Assembly: GCF_009498035.1 (NCBI RefSeq)
Contig: NZ_CP034550.1
Span: 2,480,001 to 2,544,000 of the forward strand
DNA from: Saccharothrix syringae
GTDB lineage: Bacteria > Actinomycetota > Actinomycetes > Mycobacteriales > Pseudonocardiaceae
DNA: 64,000 nt
Direction: 5' to 3'
The notes under the pieces are model-generated. The model was not told where the DNA came from, searched no databases, and saw nothing but the letters and a program-made list of their open reading frames with translations. The position numbers and the translations under genes were made by a program. Shown here in pieces: positions 53,876-61,722 of the stretch. The first letter of the stretch is position 1. Each line of letters begins with the position of its first letter.

Positions 53876-54576
53876 TCACCGCCCTGGGCGTGGCCGAGCT
53901 GAAGCTGTTGCTGCGCAACCGCACCGCCGCCTCACTGGCCGTGCTGATGCCGCTGCTGATGGGCGTGTACGTCGCGGTGGTGCAGGGACCGCCGGACGAC
54001 GGCTGGTCCGTGGTGATCGCCCTCCAGGTGGTGTTCACCCTGGGCTTCGGCGTCTACGTGACCTCCACGACGGCCCTGACCGCCCGCCGCCAGGACCTGT
54101 ACCTGAAGCGGCTGCGCACGGGTGCCGCGTCGGACGCGGTGGTGCTGACCGGCATTCTGCTGCCGGTCGTGCTGCTGGCGGTGGTGCAGACGGTGCTGCT
54201 GGTCGGTGTCAGCCTCGTGGCCGGCGCCCCGCTGCCCGCCCGACCCGAGCTGCTGGTGCTGGCCGTCGTCGGCGGTGCGGCCGTGACCTGCGCCGCGGGG
54301 GTGTGCACCAGCGGTCTCACGGGTACCGCGGAACTGGCCCAGATCACCACGGCGCCGTTCTTCCTGGCGTTGCTGGTGGGCGTGCTGCCGGCGCTGGGGG
54401 AGGACGCGGATTCCCGGTTCATGCTGCTGCCGGGTGGTGGGCTGGGGGTGCTGGTGCGCTCGGCCTGGGACGGGGCGACCGGGCAGGTGGGGTTGGCGGT
54501 GCTGTCGGTGGCGGCCTGGACCGTGGCCGGTGTGGTGCTGGCGACGCGGGTGTTCCGGTGGGATCCGCGCGGTTAG
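53872..54576 (+). CDS. ABC-2 type permease
   Basis: A 234-residue membrane protein with six hydrophobic segments, as expected for ABC-2 permeases, and an N-terminal amphipathic helix (VAELKLLLRNRTAASL). The GTG at 53872 overlaps the ATPase stop (GTGA). With the adjacent two-component system it makes an inducible export module; the substrate is unknown. Confidence 0.88.
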   Translation: MITALGVAELKLLLRNRTAASLAVLMPLLMGVYVAVVQGPPDDGWSVVIALQVVFTLGFGVYVTSTTALTARRQDLYLKRLRTGAASDAVVLTGILLPVVLLAVVQTVLLVGVSLVAGAPLPARPELLVLAVVGGAAVTCAAGVCTSGLTGTAELAQITTAPFFLALLVGVLPALGEDADSRFMLLPGGGLGVLVRSAWDGATGQVGLAVLSVAAWTVAGVVLATRVFRWDPRG

Positions 54577-54639
54577 TCCGCGGCCGGTCCGCCGGCCGGT
54601 ACCTTCGGCGGGGGAGTGCTTGCCGACCGGGGGGTGGCG

Positions 54640-55005
54640 ATGAACGCACCGACGGGCCTGCCGCTGTGGTTCCGGGCGTTGTTCGCGGTCGCGTGGGGCG
54701 GTCTGCTCGCCGGCCCGGTGCTCGCGCGGGAGCACGAGCGGCTCGGGGTGCCGGAGTTCCCTTACGCGCTGGTCGCGGTGCCGCTGCTGATGGCGGTGGT
54801 GCTGGTCTTCCGCCGGTTGAGCGCGGTGCCTGCCCGGCCCGAACCGGCCACCGCGGCGGTGCTCGGGGGCGGTGTGGTGCTGGTCTGGGGGTTGGGCGCG
54901 CTCGGGTTGCCGTACCTGGCGCTGTCCGTCGTGCCGGTGGCCGCCGGGGTGGCGACGAGGCGGGTGTGGCTGGTCGCGCGGCGGGGCGGGGCCGCCCCGG
55001 GGTGA
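54640..55005 (+). CDS. Small membrane protein of unknown function
   Basis: A 121-residue protein with about four hydrophobic segments (WFRALFAVAWGGLLAGPVLA; YALVAVPLLMAVVLVF; VLGGGVVLVWGLGALGLPYL and a last one). I do not recognise a family. The ATG at 54640 has GGGGGGT upstream; a GTG at 54616 would add eight residues. It may be independent of the ABC operon, from which it is separated by about 60 bases. Confidence 0.6.
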   Translation: MNAPTGLPLWFRALFAVAWGGLLAGPVLAREHERLGVPEFPYALVAVPLLMAVVLVFRRLSAVPARPEPATAAVLGGGVVLVWGLGALGLPYLALSVVPVAAGVATRRVWLVARRGGAAPG

Positions 55006-55017
55006 GGCGGCCCCGCC
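54985..55017. terminator. Hairpin between convergent genes
   Basis: A perfect 12-bp stem (54985-54996 with 55006-55017, arm GGCGGGGCCGCC) encloses the stop codon of the small membrane protein gene. It may serve both this gene and the convergent UDP-glucose dehydrogenase operon. Confidence 0.6.
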
Positions 55018-55052
55018 GGGACCAGGGCGGGGCCGGGGCCGCCGGGGCCGGG

Positions 55053-56411
55053 TCAGGCCGCGGTGGCGCCTCGGCCGATGCCGACCAGGCGGAAGCCCGC
55101 CTCCACCACCTTGTCGACGGGCAGCAGGTTGCGCGTGTCGACGATGACCGGCCGGTTCATCGCGCCCGCCAGGGCCGGCCAGTCCAGCTCGGCGAACTCC
55201 GGCCACTCGGTCAGCACCACCAGCCCGTCCGCACCCGCGGCCGCGGCCTCCGCCGAGCCGAGCACCCGCACCGGTCCGCAGTCCCGGTGCACGCACGGGT
55301 CGTAGCCGACCAGGTGGGCGCCCTCCTCCGCCAGCAGCTCGGCCACCGCCAGCGCGGGGGAGTCGCGCAGGTCGTCGGTACCTGCCTTGAACGTCAGCCC
55401 CAGCAGGCCCAGGCGGGCGCCGCGCAGCGGGCCCACCGCGTCGCGCACCATGTCCACCACGCGCCGCGCCTGGTGGCCGTTCGTGCCGATCGTCGCGCGC
55501 AGCAGCGGGAAGTCGACCCGCGCCTCCTCCGCGGCCGACAGCAGCGCCCTGGTGTCCTTGGGGAAGCACGAACCGCCCCAGCCGGGGCCCGGTTCCAGGA
55601 ACGCCGCGCCGATCCGGTCGTCCAGGGACATGCCCTCGGTGACGTCCGCGATGTCCGCGCCCACCCGCTCGCACAGCTCCGCCAGGCTGTTGACGTAGGA
55701 CAGCTTCATGGCCAGGAAGCAGTTGCTGGCGTACTTCACCAGTTCCGCGCTCGCGCTGTCGGTGATCAGCGTCGGGGCGCCCGTGCCCTCGTACAGGGCG
55801 ACCACGCGCCGGGCGGCGTCCTCGCCGGAGCCGGACCGCGAGGCCGAGCCCGACCGCGAGCCCGACCCGGACCGCGAGCCCGACCGCGAGCCCGAACCCG
55901 AGCCGGGGGCGCCGACCACGACGCGCTGCGGCCGCAGGAAGTCGTCGACCGCGTGCCCCTCGCGCAGGAACTCCGGGTTCGACACCACCTCCACGTCGTC
56001 GCGGCCGACCAGCTCGGCCACCCGCTCGGTGGTCCCCGGCGGCACGGTCGACTTGAGCACCAGCACGCACCCCGGCCGGACCGCGTCACGCGCCTGCGCC
56101 AGCACCGCGTGCACCGCCGCGAGGTCGGCCGCGCCGTCCGCGCCGGTCGGCGTGGGCACGCACAGGAACACGAAGTCCGCGTCGCCCAGCGCCTCCGGGT
56201 TGCCCAGCACGAACCGCAGGCGCCCGGCCCGCACGCCCTCCGCGACCAGCTCGGGCAGCCCCGGCTCGTGCGCGACCACCTCGGCCCGCGACAGCGCCTC
56301 CACCCTGGCGGCGTCCACGTCCGCGCACACCACCTCGTGCCCGAGGCGCGCGAAGCACGCCGCCGTGGTCAACCCGACATAGCCCGCGCCGATGACGCCG
56401 ATCCTGGCCAC
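55053..56411 (-). CDS. ugd: UDP-glucose 6-dehydrogenase with a low-complexity insertion
   Basis: A 452-residue dehydrogenase that oxidises UDP-glucose to UDP-glucuronate. The NAD motif GVIGAGYVG, the VPTPTG and NPEFLREG motifs and the catalytic Cys in GGSCFPKD are present. Between VVVGAPG and the next helix (residues about 170-196) there is a Gly-Ser-Arg stretch of about 26 residues (repeats of GSRS), encoded by 6-bp TCGGGC/TCGCGG repeats at 55824-55904. Related enzymes lack this. GGGAGGTG precedes the GTG start. It overlaps the preceding GT9 gene by 43 bases. Confidence 0.92.
   Translation of the reverse strand: MARIGVIGAGYVGLTTAACFARLGHEVVCADVDAARVEALSRAEVVAHEPGLPELVAEGVRAGRLRFVLGNPEALGDADFVFLCVPTPTGADGAADLAAVHAVLAQARDAVRPGCVLVLKSTVPPGTTERVAELVGRDDVEVVSNPEFLREGHAVDDFLRPQRVVVGAPGSGSGSRSGSRSGSGSRSGSASRSGSGEDAARRVVALYEGTGAPTLITDSASAELVKYASNCFLAMKLSYVNSLAELCERVGADIADVTEGMSLDDRIGAAFLEPGPGWGGSCFPKDTRALLSAAEEARVDFPLLRATIGTNGHQARRVVDMVRDAVGPLRGARLGLLGLTFKAGTDDLRDSPALAVAELLAEEGAHLVGYDPCVHRDCGPVRVLGSAEAAAAGADGLVVLTEWPEFAELDWPALAGAMNRPVIVDTRNLLPVDKVVEAGFRLVGIGRGATAA
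55824..55904 (-). repeat. Short tandem repeat inside the UDP-glucose dehydrogenase gene
   Basis: On the minus strand units of TCGGGC, TCGCGG and TCCGGG alternate for about 80 bases. The period of six keeps the frame and encodes Gly-Ser/Arg-Ser pairs. It looks like a slippage-prone expansion in a surface loop. Confidence 0.85.
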
Positions 56412-57262
56412 GGTCCACCTCCCGTCAGCGATCGTGCGGCTGCCAACACCTCGTCCACGTCGATCTCCAGCAGGCCCGGGTCCGGTTCGTCGGCGAACGT
56501 GTCGCCGACCCGGCCGCGCCACAGCGCCAGGTGCGGTCCCGACCGCGGCCCCCACTGCGCCGGGGACACCGGCCCGAACAGCACCACCGACGGCGTGCCG
56601 TAAGCGGTGGCCACGTGCGCCACGCCCGTGTCGCCGCACACCACCAGGCGCGCTCCCGCCACCAGGTCCAGCAGGCCGCCCAGGTCGCCCGTGCGGTACC
56701 GCCCGCCCCGCGCCACCTCCCGCACCAGCGGCTCCTCGGCGGGGCTGCCGGTCACCACGACGTCCGGGCCCAGCGCCCGCGCGACCTGCGCGAACCGCTC
56801 CGCGGGCCAGCGGCGGGCGCCGTGGCTGGCGCCGGGGTGCACGACGACCGCGCCGTTGGCCGGTCGCGGCGGCAGGCGCAGGTCGGCGGGGTCGCACGCG
56901 ATGCCGAACTGCGCCAGCAGCCGGCACCACCGCACCACCTCGTGCTGCCCCTCCACCCACGGCACGTGCGCGCCGTGCGTGATCAGCCGCGCCGGGCGGG
57001 TGGCGCGCAGCAGTTCGGTGCTCCGCGGGCCGCGGCCGTGCAGGTTCACCGCCAGGTCGGGCGCCTCGCAGTCGATCGGCACCAGCCCCTCGGTGGGCAG
57101 CAGCCGGTCGACGGCGTCGATGCGCGCCACCACGTCGGCCAGCCAGGCGGGCGCGGCCAGGACGACCTCCGCGCCGGGGTGGGCGCGGCGCAGGCCGCGC
57201 AGCGCGGGCACGGCGGTGAGCAGGTCGCCGAGGCCGAGGGCCCGGAGCACCAGCACCCTCAC
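56369..57262 (-). CDS. Family 9 glycosyltransferase
   Basis: A 297-residue GT9 protein, with LVLRALGLGDLLTAVPAL at the N-terminus (the family motif for the acceptor site), VVHPGASHGARRWP, and the donor site VVCGDTGVAHVATAYGTPSVVLFGP. It is heptosyltransferase-like in family, but its operon makes UDP-glucuronate and UDP-xylose. The heptose operon at 36436 could supply its donor. The GTG at 57262 overlaps the GT2 stop by four bases. Confidence 0.87.
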   Translation of the reverse strand: MRVLVLRALGLGDLLTAVPALRGLRRAHPGAEVVLAAPAWLADVVARIDAVDRLLPTEGLVPIDCEAPDLAVNLHGRGPRSTELLRATRPARLITHGAHVPWVEGQHEVVRWCRLLAQFGIACDPADLRLPPRPANGAVVVHPGASHGARRWPAERFAQVARALGPDVVVTGSPAEEPLVREVARGGRYRTGDLGGLLDLVAGARLVVCGDTGVAHVATAYGTPSVVLFGPVSPAQWGPRSGPHLALWRGRVGDTFADEPDPGLLEIDVDEVLAAARSLTGGGPWPGSASSARAMSG

Positions 57263-58272
57263 CGCCGCACCACCGGCGGCTGCTCGCTGGGCGCGTGGAA
57301 CGTCCTGGTGGTGCCCGCCGGCCGCACGCCGCGGTGCCGGACCTCGCCGACCAGCCGGTGCAGGCACGCGGCGGGCGGGATGGCGATGCTCGTGACCACC
57401 ATCTTGACCACCTCCTCGCGCGTGCGCGGGCCGGGCGCGATGCGGTCGACGGCGAACTCCGCGCTCATGGCCGCCCACACCGAGCCGAACAGCAGCGCGG
57501 CCCGCCGCTGCCCGAGAAGTCCGCAGAGGACGGTCAACGCGGCGGCCGCCGTGGTCACCACGTGCCGGGGCAGCCGGCCGGGCGCGCCGCCGATCTTCCC
57601 GCGCCAGCCCGGGCCCAGCAGGCGCCGCATCAGCGCGTCGTCGGCGTTGCCGCGCTGCTGCCGCACGCTGACCAGGAAGTCGGCCTCCCGCACCGGGTGC
57701 GTGGTCACGCGGTCGCCGGTGACCACCCGGTACCCGTGCTCCTGGACGCGCAGCGCCAGCTCGGCGTCCTCCCGGTAGGCGCGCGGGAAGCGCTCGTCGA
57801 ACCCGCCGCTGTGCACCAGCGCCGCGCGCCGGTAGGCCATGTCCGCGGTGATCCACCGGGCGTCCGCGAGCCCGGCGGTGTTGCGCTCCCAGTCGGTCGG
57901 CCTGCGGTCGGCGGGCAGCGGCACGGTGATGCGCGCCTGCGACGCGCCGACCTCCAGGCCCAGCCACTCCAGGTCGGCGACCAGCCGGGCCTTCCAGTCC
58001 TCCGGCGGCACCACGTCGTCGTCCAGGAACACGACCCACTCGCAGCACGCGGCGCGCCACCCGGCGTTGCGCGCGGCGGCCGGGCCGCGACCGCCCGAGC
58101 GCAGCACGCGCGCGGAGTGCGTGGGCGGCAGCGGCCCGGGGTCGGGCCGGTCGTCGACCACGATCACCTCGCGCGGCGGCGGGCCCGAGCCGTGCTCCAG
58201 CGCGTCCAGCACCACGCCCAGGCTGGCCCGGCCGACGGTCGGGATGACCACCGCGTAGTCGACGCCGCTCAT
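57259..58272 (-). CDS. Family 2 glycosyltransferase
   Basis: A 337-residue GT-A protein. YAVVIPTVGR, the EVIVVDDRPD motif, the FLDDDVVP metal-binding DxD and the GGFDERFPRAYREDAELALR motif are typical of GT2. A hydrophobic stretch near 245-275 may anchor it to the membrane. The donor is unknown; UDP-xylose or UDP-glucuronate is plausible from context. Start and stop are joined to neighbours by four-base overlaps. Confidence 0.88.
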   Translation of the reverse strand: MSGVDYAVVIPTVGRASLGVVLDALEHGSGPPPREVIVVDDRPDPGPLPPTHSARVLRSGGRGPAAARNAGWRAACCEWVVFLDDDVVPPEDWKARLVADLEWLGLEVGASQARITVPLPADRRPTDWERNTAGLADARWITADMAYRRAALVHSGGFDERFPRAYREDAELALRVQEHGYRVVTGDRVTTHPVREADFLVSVRQQRGNADDALMRRLLGPGWRGKIGGAPGRLPRHVVTTAAAALTVLCGLLGQRRAALLFGSVWAAMSAEFAVDRIAPGPRTREEVVKMVVTSIAIPPAACLHRLVGEVRHRGVRPAGTTRTFHAPSEQPPVVRR

Positions 58273-59882
58273 CGCCGCACCACGAACCGGCCGATGGCCA
58301 GCAGGTCGACCGGCGCCGAGCCGAAGCACTCCAGCGCGTCGCGCGGGTCGTCGACCATGGGCCGCCCGGCGGTGTTCAGGCTCGTGTTCACGACCACCGG
58401 CAGGCCGGTGCGCTCCTCGAACCCGCTGATCACCCGGGCCATCAGCGGTTCGGTCGCCGGGTCGACGGTCTGCACGCGCGCGGTGTCGTCCACGTGCACC
58501 ACGGCCGGGATGCGGTCGCGCCACTCCGGCTTCACGTCGTGCACGAACAGCATGTAGGGGCTGGGGAACGGCCCGCGCCCGAACAGCTCGGGCGCCCGGT
58601 CGGCCAGCACCATCGGCGCGATCGGCCGGAACTGCTCGCGGCCCTTGACCTCGTTGAGCCGGGCCAGGTTCTCCTGGCGGCCGGGGTGGGCGAGCAGGGA
58701 GCGGCGGCCCAGCGCGCGCGGCCCGTACTCGCTGCGGCCCTGGAACCACGCCACGACCTGGTCGGCGGCCAGCGCCTCGGCCACCGCGACCGCGACGTCC
58801 TCCGGCTCCTCGTAGGCGACCTTGGCGTTGTCCAGGTACTCGCGGATCTCGTCGTCGGTCCACGAGCGGCCCAGGTCGGCGCCCGGCATCGCGGCGGCGG
58901 GCTCGCCCGCGTCGGCGACCACGGTCAGCGCGGCGCCCAGCGCGGTGCCCGCGTCACCGGCGGCCGGCTGCACCCAGACCTCCTCGAACGGCCCCTCGGC
59001 GAAGATCCGCGTGTTGGCCACGCAGTTCAGCGCCACGCCGCCGGCCATGGTCAGCCGCTTGTGCCCGGTGCGCTCGTGCAGCCACCGGGCCAGGTCGAGC
59101 AGGACCTCCTCCAGCCGCACCTGCACGCTCGCGGCCAGCTCGGCGTGCTCCTGGGTCATGTCCTCGTGCGGTTCGCGCCGCTTGGCCAGGGTGCCCCAGT
59201 CCAGCGGCATCACGGCGAACCCGCCGTCCTCGGTGGCGTAGATGTGCTCGCGCATGAGGTCCAGGTGCCTGGGCTCGGCGTAGGAGGCGAGCGCCATCAC
59301 CTTGTACTCGTCGCTGGAGCGCAGGAAGCCCAGGTGCTCGGTCAGGTCCTCGTAGAGCAGGCCCAGCGAGTGGGGCAGGTGCTGGGCGGCCAGCGTCTCC
59401 AGCCGGTGGTCGCGGTAGCTGCCCGCCAGGTGCGAGCGGCACTCGCCGCGGCCGTCGTTGACCAGCACGGCGCAGTCGCCCCCGTACGGCGCGGCCAGGC
59501 CCGCCGACGCGGCGTGCGCCACGTGGTGCGGCACGAACCGCACGATGTCGGGGTCCAGGCCGGGCAGCGCGGTCGCCAGGAAGTACGGCGCGCGGCGCGC
59601 GTACTCGGTGCGCAGGTCCTCCCACGGCACGTCGCTCGGTTCGACCAGGTCCGGGTCGTAGGAGTAGGCCACCGCGTCCAGGTCGGCCGGGGTCAGCCCG
59701 GCCCGCTCCAGGCACCAGCGGGCGGCCATCTCCGGCTGCTCCCAGGCCGAGAACGGCACCGGGCGCTTGCCGTGCTTGCGCCGGGAGAAGCGCTCCTCCT
59801 CCGCGGCCGCCACCACCTCGCCGTCGACCACGAGGGCCGCGGCGGGGTCGTGGAAGATCGCGTTGATGCCGAGCACGCGCAC
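58269..59882 (-). CDS. Carbamoyltransferase (NodU/CmcH family)
   Basis: A 537-residue carbamoyltransferase. The N-terminal LGINAIFHDPAAALVVDGEV and EEERFSRRKHGK motifs, the GGVALNCVANTRI motif and the C-terminal GPRALGRRSLLA motif define the family that carbamoylates sugars and antibiotics. In this operon it probably decorates a sugar of the exopolysaccharide or a secondary metabolite. A GTG start at 59882 has GAAAGGGG upstream. It starts 41 bases after the stop of the preceding gene, and a weak stress-type site (GTTC, 15 bases, GGGTAA) overlaps that stop. Confidence 0.92.
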   Translation of the reverse strand: MRVLGINAIFHDPAAALVVDGEVVAAAEEERFSRRKHGKRPVPFSAWEQPEMAARWCLERAGLTPADLDAVAYSYDPDLVEPSDVPWEDLRTEYARRAPYFLATALPGLDPDIVRFVPHHVAHAASAGLAAPYGGDCAVLVNDGRGECRSHLAGSYRDHRLETLAAQHLPHSLGLLYEDLTEHLGFLRSSDEYKVMALASYAEPRHLDLMREHIYATEDGGFAVMPLDWGTLAKRREPHEDMTQEHAELAASVQVRLEEVLLDLARWLHERTGHKRLTMAGGVALNCVANTRIFAEGPFEEVWVQPAAGDAGTALGAALTVVADAGEPAAAMPGADLGRSWTDDEIREYLDNAKVAYEEPEDVAVAVAEALAADQVVAWFQGRSEYGPRALGRRSLLAHPGRQENLARLNEVKGREQFRPIAPMVLADRAPELFGRGPFPSPYMLFVHDVKPEWRDRIPAVVHVDDTARVQTVDPATEPLMARVISGFEERTGLPVVVNTSLNTAGRPMVDDPRDALECFGSAPVDLLAIGRFVVRR

Positions 59883-59923
59883 GGCGTTCCCCTTTCGCTC
59901 CGGTGTGGACCGACGTGGTCCGC

Positions 59924-60850
59924 TTACCCGACCGGGTGTCGGTCGAACGATCGCCGCAGGCCCTCGTCCAGGCCGATCTCCGGCTGCCAGCCCAGCAGCC
60001 CGCGGGCCAGCGAGATGTCCGGCCGGCGCCGCCGCGGGTCGTCGGTCATGGCGTCGACGTGCTCGATCCCGGACGTGCTGCCCAGCAGCCCGACGACCTT
60101 GCGCGCGACCTCCAGCACGGTGACCTCCTCGGGGTTGCCGAGGTTCACCGGGCCCAGCTCGTCGCTCTCGGCCATCGCCAGCAGGCCGCGCACGAGGTCG
60201 TCCACGTGGCACAGCGAGCGGGTCTGCCGCCCGTCGCCGTGCACGGTCAGCGGCTCGCCCGCCAGGGCCTGGCGGACGAAGGTCGGCACCATCCGGCCGT
60301 CGTCGGGCCGCATCCGCGACCCGTAGGTGTTGAAGATGCGCACGATGCCCGCGTTCACCCCGTGCTCACGGCTGAACGCGCACGTCAGCGCCTCGCCGTA
60401 GCGCTTGGCCTCGTCATAGACGCTGCGCGGGCCGACGGGGTTGACGTTGCCCCAGTACGTCTCGCGCTGCGGGTGCTCCAGCGGGTCGCCGTAGACCTCG
60501 CTGGTGGAGGCCACCACGACGCGGGCGCCCTTGCGCTGGGCGAGCTCCAGCGCGTGCAGGGTGCCGAGGGCTCCGGTCTTGAGCGTTTCGACGGGCATCC
60601 GCAGGTAGTCCACCGGGGACGCCGGGCACGCCAGGTGCATGACCAGGTCGACCGGGCCGAGCAGGTCCAGGGGCTTGCCCACGTCCGCGACGACCACGCC
60701 CAGCCGGGGGTCGTCGGGCAGGTTGGCGGGCGAGCCGGTGCGGAAGTCGTCCACGCACACGACCCGCGCGCCGCGTGCCAGCAGCGCCTCGCACACGTGC
60801 GACCCGAGGAAACCCGCCCCGCCGGTCACCACCGCTCTTTCGAAGCCCAT
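59924..60850 (-). CDS. UDP-glucuronate decarboxylase-like NAD-dependent epimerase/dehydratase
   Basis: A 308-residue extended SDR. The cofactor motif TGGAGFLGSHV, the HLACPASPVDY motif, the STSEVYGDP motif, catalytic Tyr/Lys in SVYDEAKR and the FNTYGSRM motif match UXS enzymes that convert UDP-glucuronate to UDP-xylose. With the UDP-glucose dehydrogenase in the same direction, the pathway UDP-glucose to UDP-xylose is complete. A stress-type promoter lies nine bases upstream of the ATG. Confidence 0.88.
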   Translation of the reverse strand: MGFERAVVTGGAGFLGSHVCEALLARGARVVCVDDFRTGSPANLPDDPRLGVVVADVGKPLDLLGPVDLVMHLACPASPVDYLRMPVETLKTGALGTLHALELAQRKGARVVVASTSEVYGDPLEHPQRETYWGNVNPVGPRSVYDEAKRYGEALTCAFSREHGVNAGIVRIFNTYGSRMRPDDGRMVPTFVRQALAGEPLTVHGDGRQTRSLCHVDDLVRGLLAMAESDELGPVNLGNPEEVTVLEVARKVVGLLGSTSGIEHVDAMTDDPRRRRPDISLARGLLGWQPEIGLDEGLRRSFDRHPVG

Positions 60851-60859
60851 GAAAGTGAG

Positions 60860-60884
60860 CTACCCGTGGAACGCGGGTGTAACC
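60860..60884 (-). promoter_or_regulatory. Sigma-B/F-type promoter of the UDP-sugar operon
   Basis: Minus-strand GGTT, 15 bases, GGGTAG, then nine bases to the ATG at 60850. Confidence 0.65.
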
Positions 60885-60901
60885 ACCGCTTCTCCGGGTA
60901 G
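60877..60901 (+). promoter_or_regulatory. Second sigma-B/F-type promoter, pointing right
   Basis: Plus-strand GTGT, 15 bases, GGGTAG, then nine bases to a GTG at 60911. It overlaps the minus-strand site by eight bases. The same exact geometry as the other sites suggests a transcript, but no long gene follows. Confidence 0.45.
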
Positions 60902-60910
60902 TACCCGTCG

Positions 60911-60988
60911 GTGTCCGGGACGGCGGTGGTGACCGCGACGCGTGACCGCGCCGCCGGTGCCGGGCGCCCGGTGGCACCGGTCGGATGA
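60911..60988 (+). CDS. Possible 25-residue ORF behind an orphan stress-type promoter
   Basis: A GTG exactly nine bases after a GGGTAG box opens a 25-codon frame (VSGTAVVTATRDRAAGAG, then seven residues). It has no known domain or helix. The only support is promoter distance, which equals that of the larger genes; it could equally be a non-coding RNA start. Confidence 0.25.
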   Translation: MSGTAVVTATRDRAAGAGRPVAPVG

Positions 60989-61011
60989 TCCGGGGATCGG
61001 GCTGTTCGGGT

Positions 61012-61053
61012 GGCGGGCGGGGTGCAGGCAGGCGGGGTGCAGGCAGGCGGGGT
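61012..61053 (+). repeat. 15-bp tandem repeat
   Basis: GCAGGCAGGCGGGGT occurs twice in tandem (61024-61038, 61039-61053), with a partial copy before. It is in the intergenic region 60989-61148, where I see no gene. Confidence 0.7.
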
Positions 61054-61148
61054 GCGGCAAGTGCCGACCGGCTGACGTGCGGCCGCGTGACCCGGCGACC
61101 CCACCGGCCAACCGGGGGCGAAGCCGTCGGCGTTCGGCGGCGGTCCCG

Positions 61149-61646
61149 CTAGCCGGCCAGCGCGTCGCGCTCCACCACCACGTCCGCCGTGCTGTCCGCC
61201 CGGTACCCCACCCCGCGCACGGTGGTGATGAACCCCGCGGCCTCGCCGAGCTTGTGGCGCAGGCGGCGCACGTGCACGTCCACCGTCCGGGTGTCCACGG
61301 TGCTCGCCCCGCCCCACACGCTGCTCATCAGCGCCGAGCGCCGGTGCACCTGCCGCGGGTGCGTGACCAGGTGGTGCAGCAGGTCGAACTCCAGCCTGGT
61401 CAGCTCGATCGGCCGCCCCCGCAGCAGCACCCGCCGCGAGTCGACCAGGACGCGCAGCACGGGTTCGGCCCGGCGGGCGGGCAGGTCGATCACGACGTCC
61501 GCCCCGGGCAGGTCCAGCGCGGACCGCAGCGCCTCGGCGAACCGCTCCGCACCGGCCACCGCGCCGTCCACCGCGCGGGAGGCCGGCCCGGTCAGCCGGA
61601 TGGCGATCGTCACCTCGATGCTCGCCACATCAGGGAATGCCCTCAC
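61149..61646 (-). CDS. Winged-helix (OmpR/PhoB-type) DNA-binding protein without a standard receiver domain
   Basis: A protein of about 165 residues. The C-terminal OmpR-type winged helix is intact (ELTRLEFDLLHHLVTHP, VHRRSALMSSVWG, TVDVHVRRLRHKLG, TTVRGVGYR). The N-terminal 60 residues form a small alpha/beta unit without the acidic pair or phospho-acceptor Asp of receivers, so control is not by ordinary phosphorylation. GTG 61646 is a tentative start; GTG 61628 is possible. It is divergent from an aldo/keto reductase gene. Confidence 0.78.
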   Translation of the reverse strand: MRAFPDVASIEVTIAIRLTGPASRAVDGAVAGAERFAEALRSALDLPGADVVIDLPARRAEPVLRVLVDSRRVLLRGRPIELTRLEFDLLHHLVTHPRQVHRRSALMSSVWGGASTVDTRTVDVHVRRLRHKLGEAAGFITTVRGVGYRADSTADVVVERDALAG

Positions 61647-61722
61647 GACGGGTGATCCGACCAGGGGTGGGTGACGCGGGTCAACGGCTCCCGATGCGTG
61701 GGAAGCGTTGACAAGGGGCATC

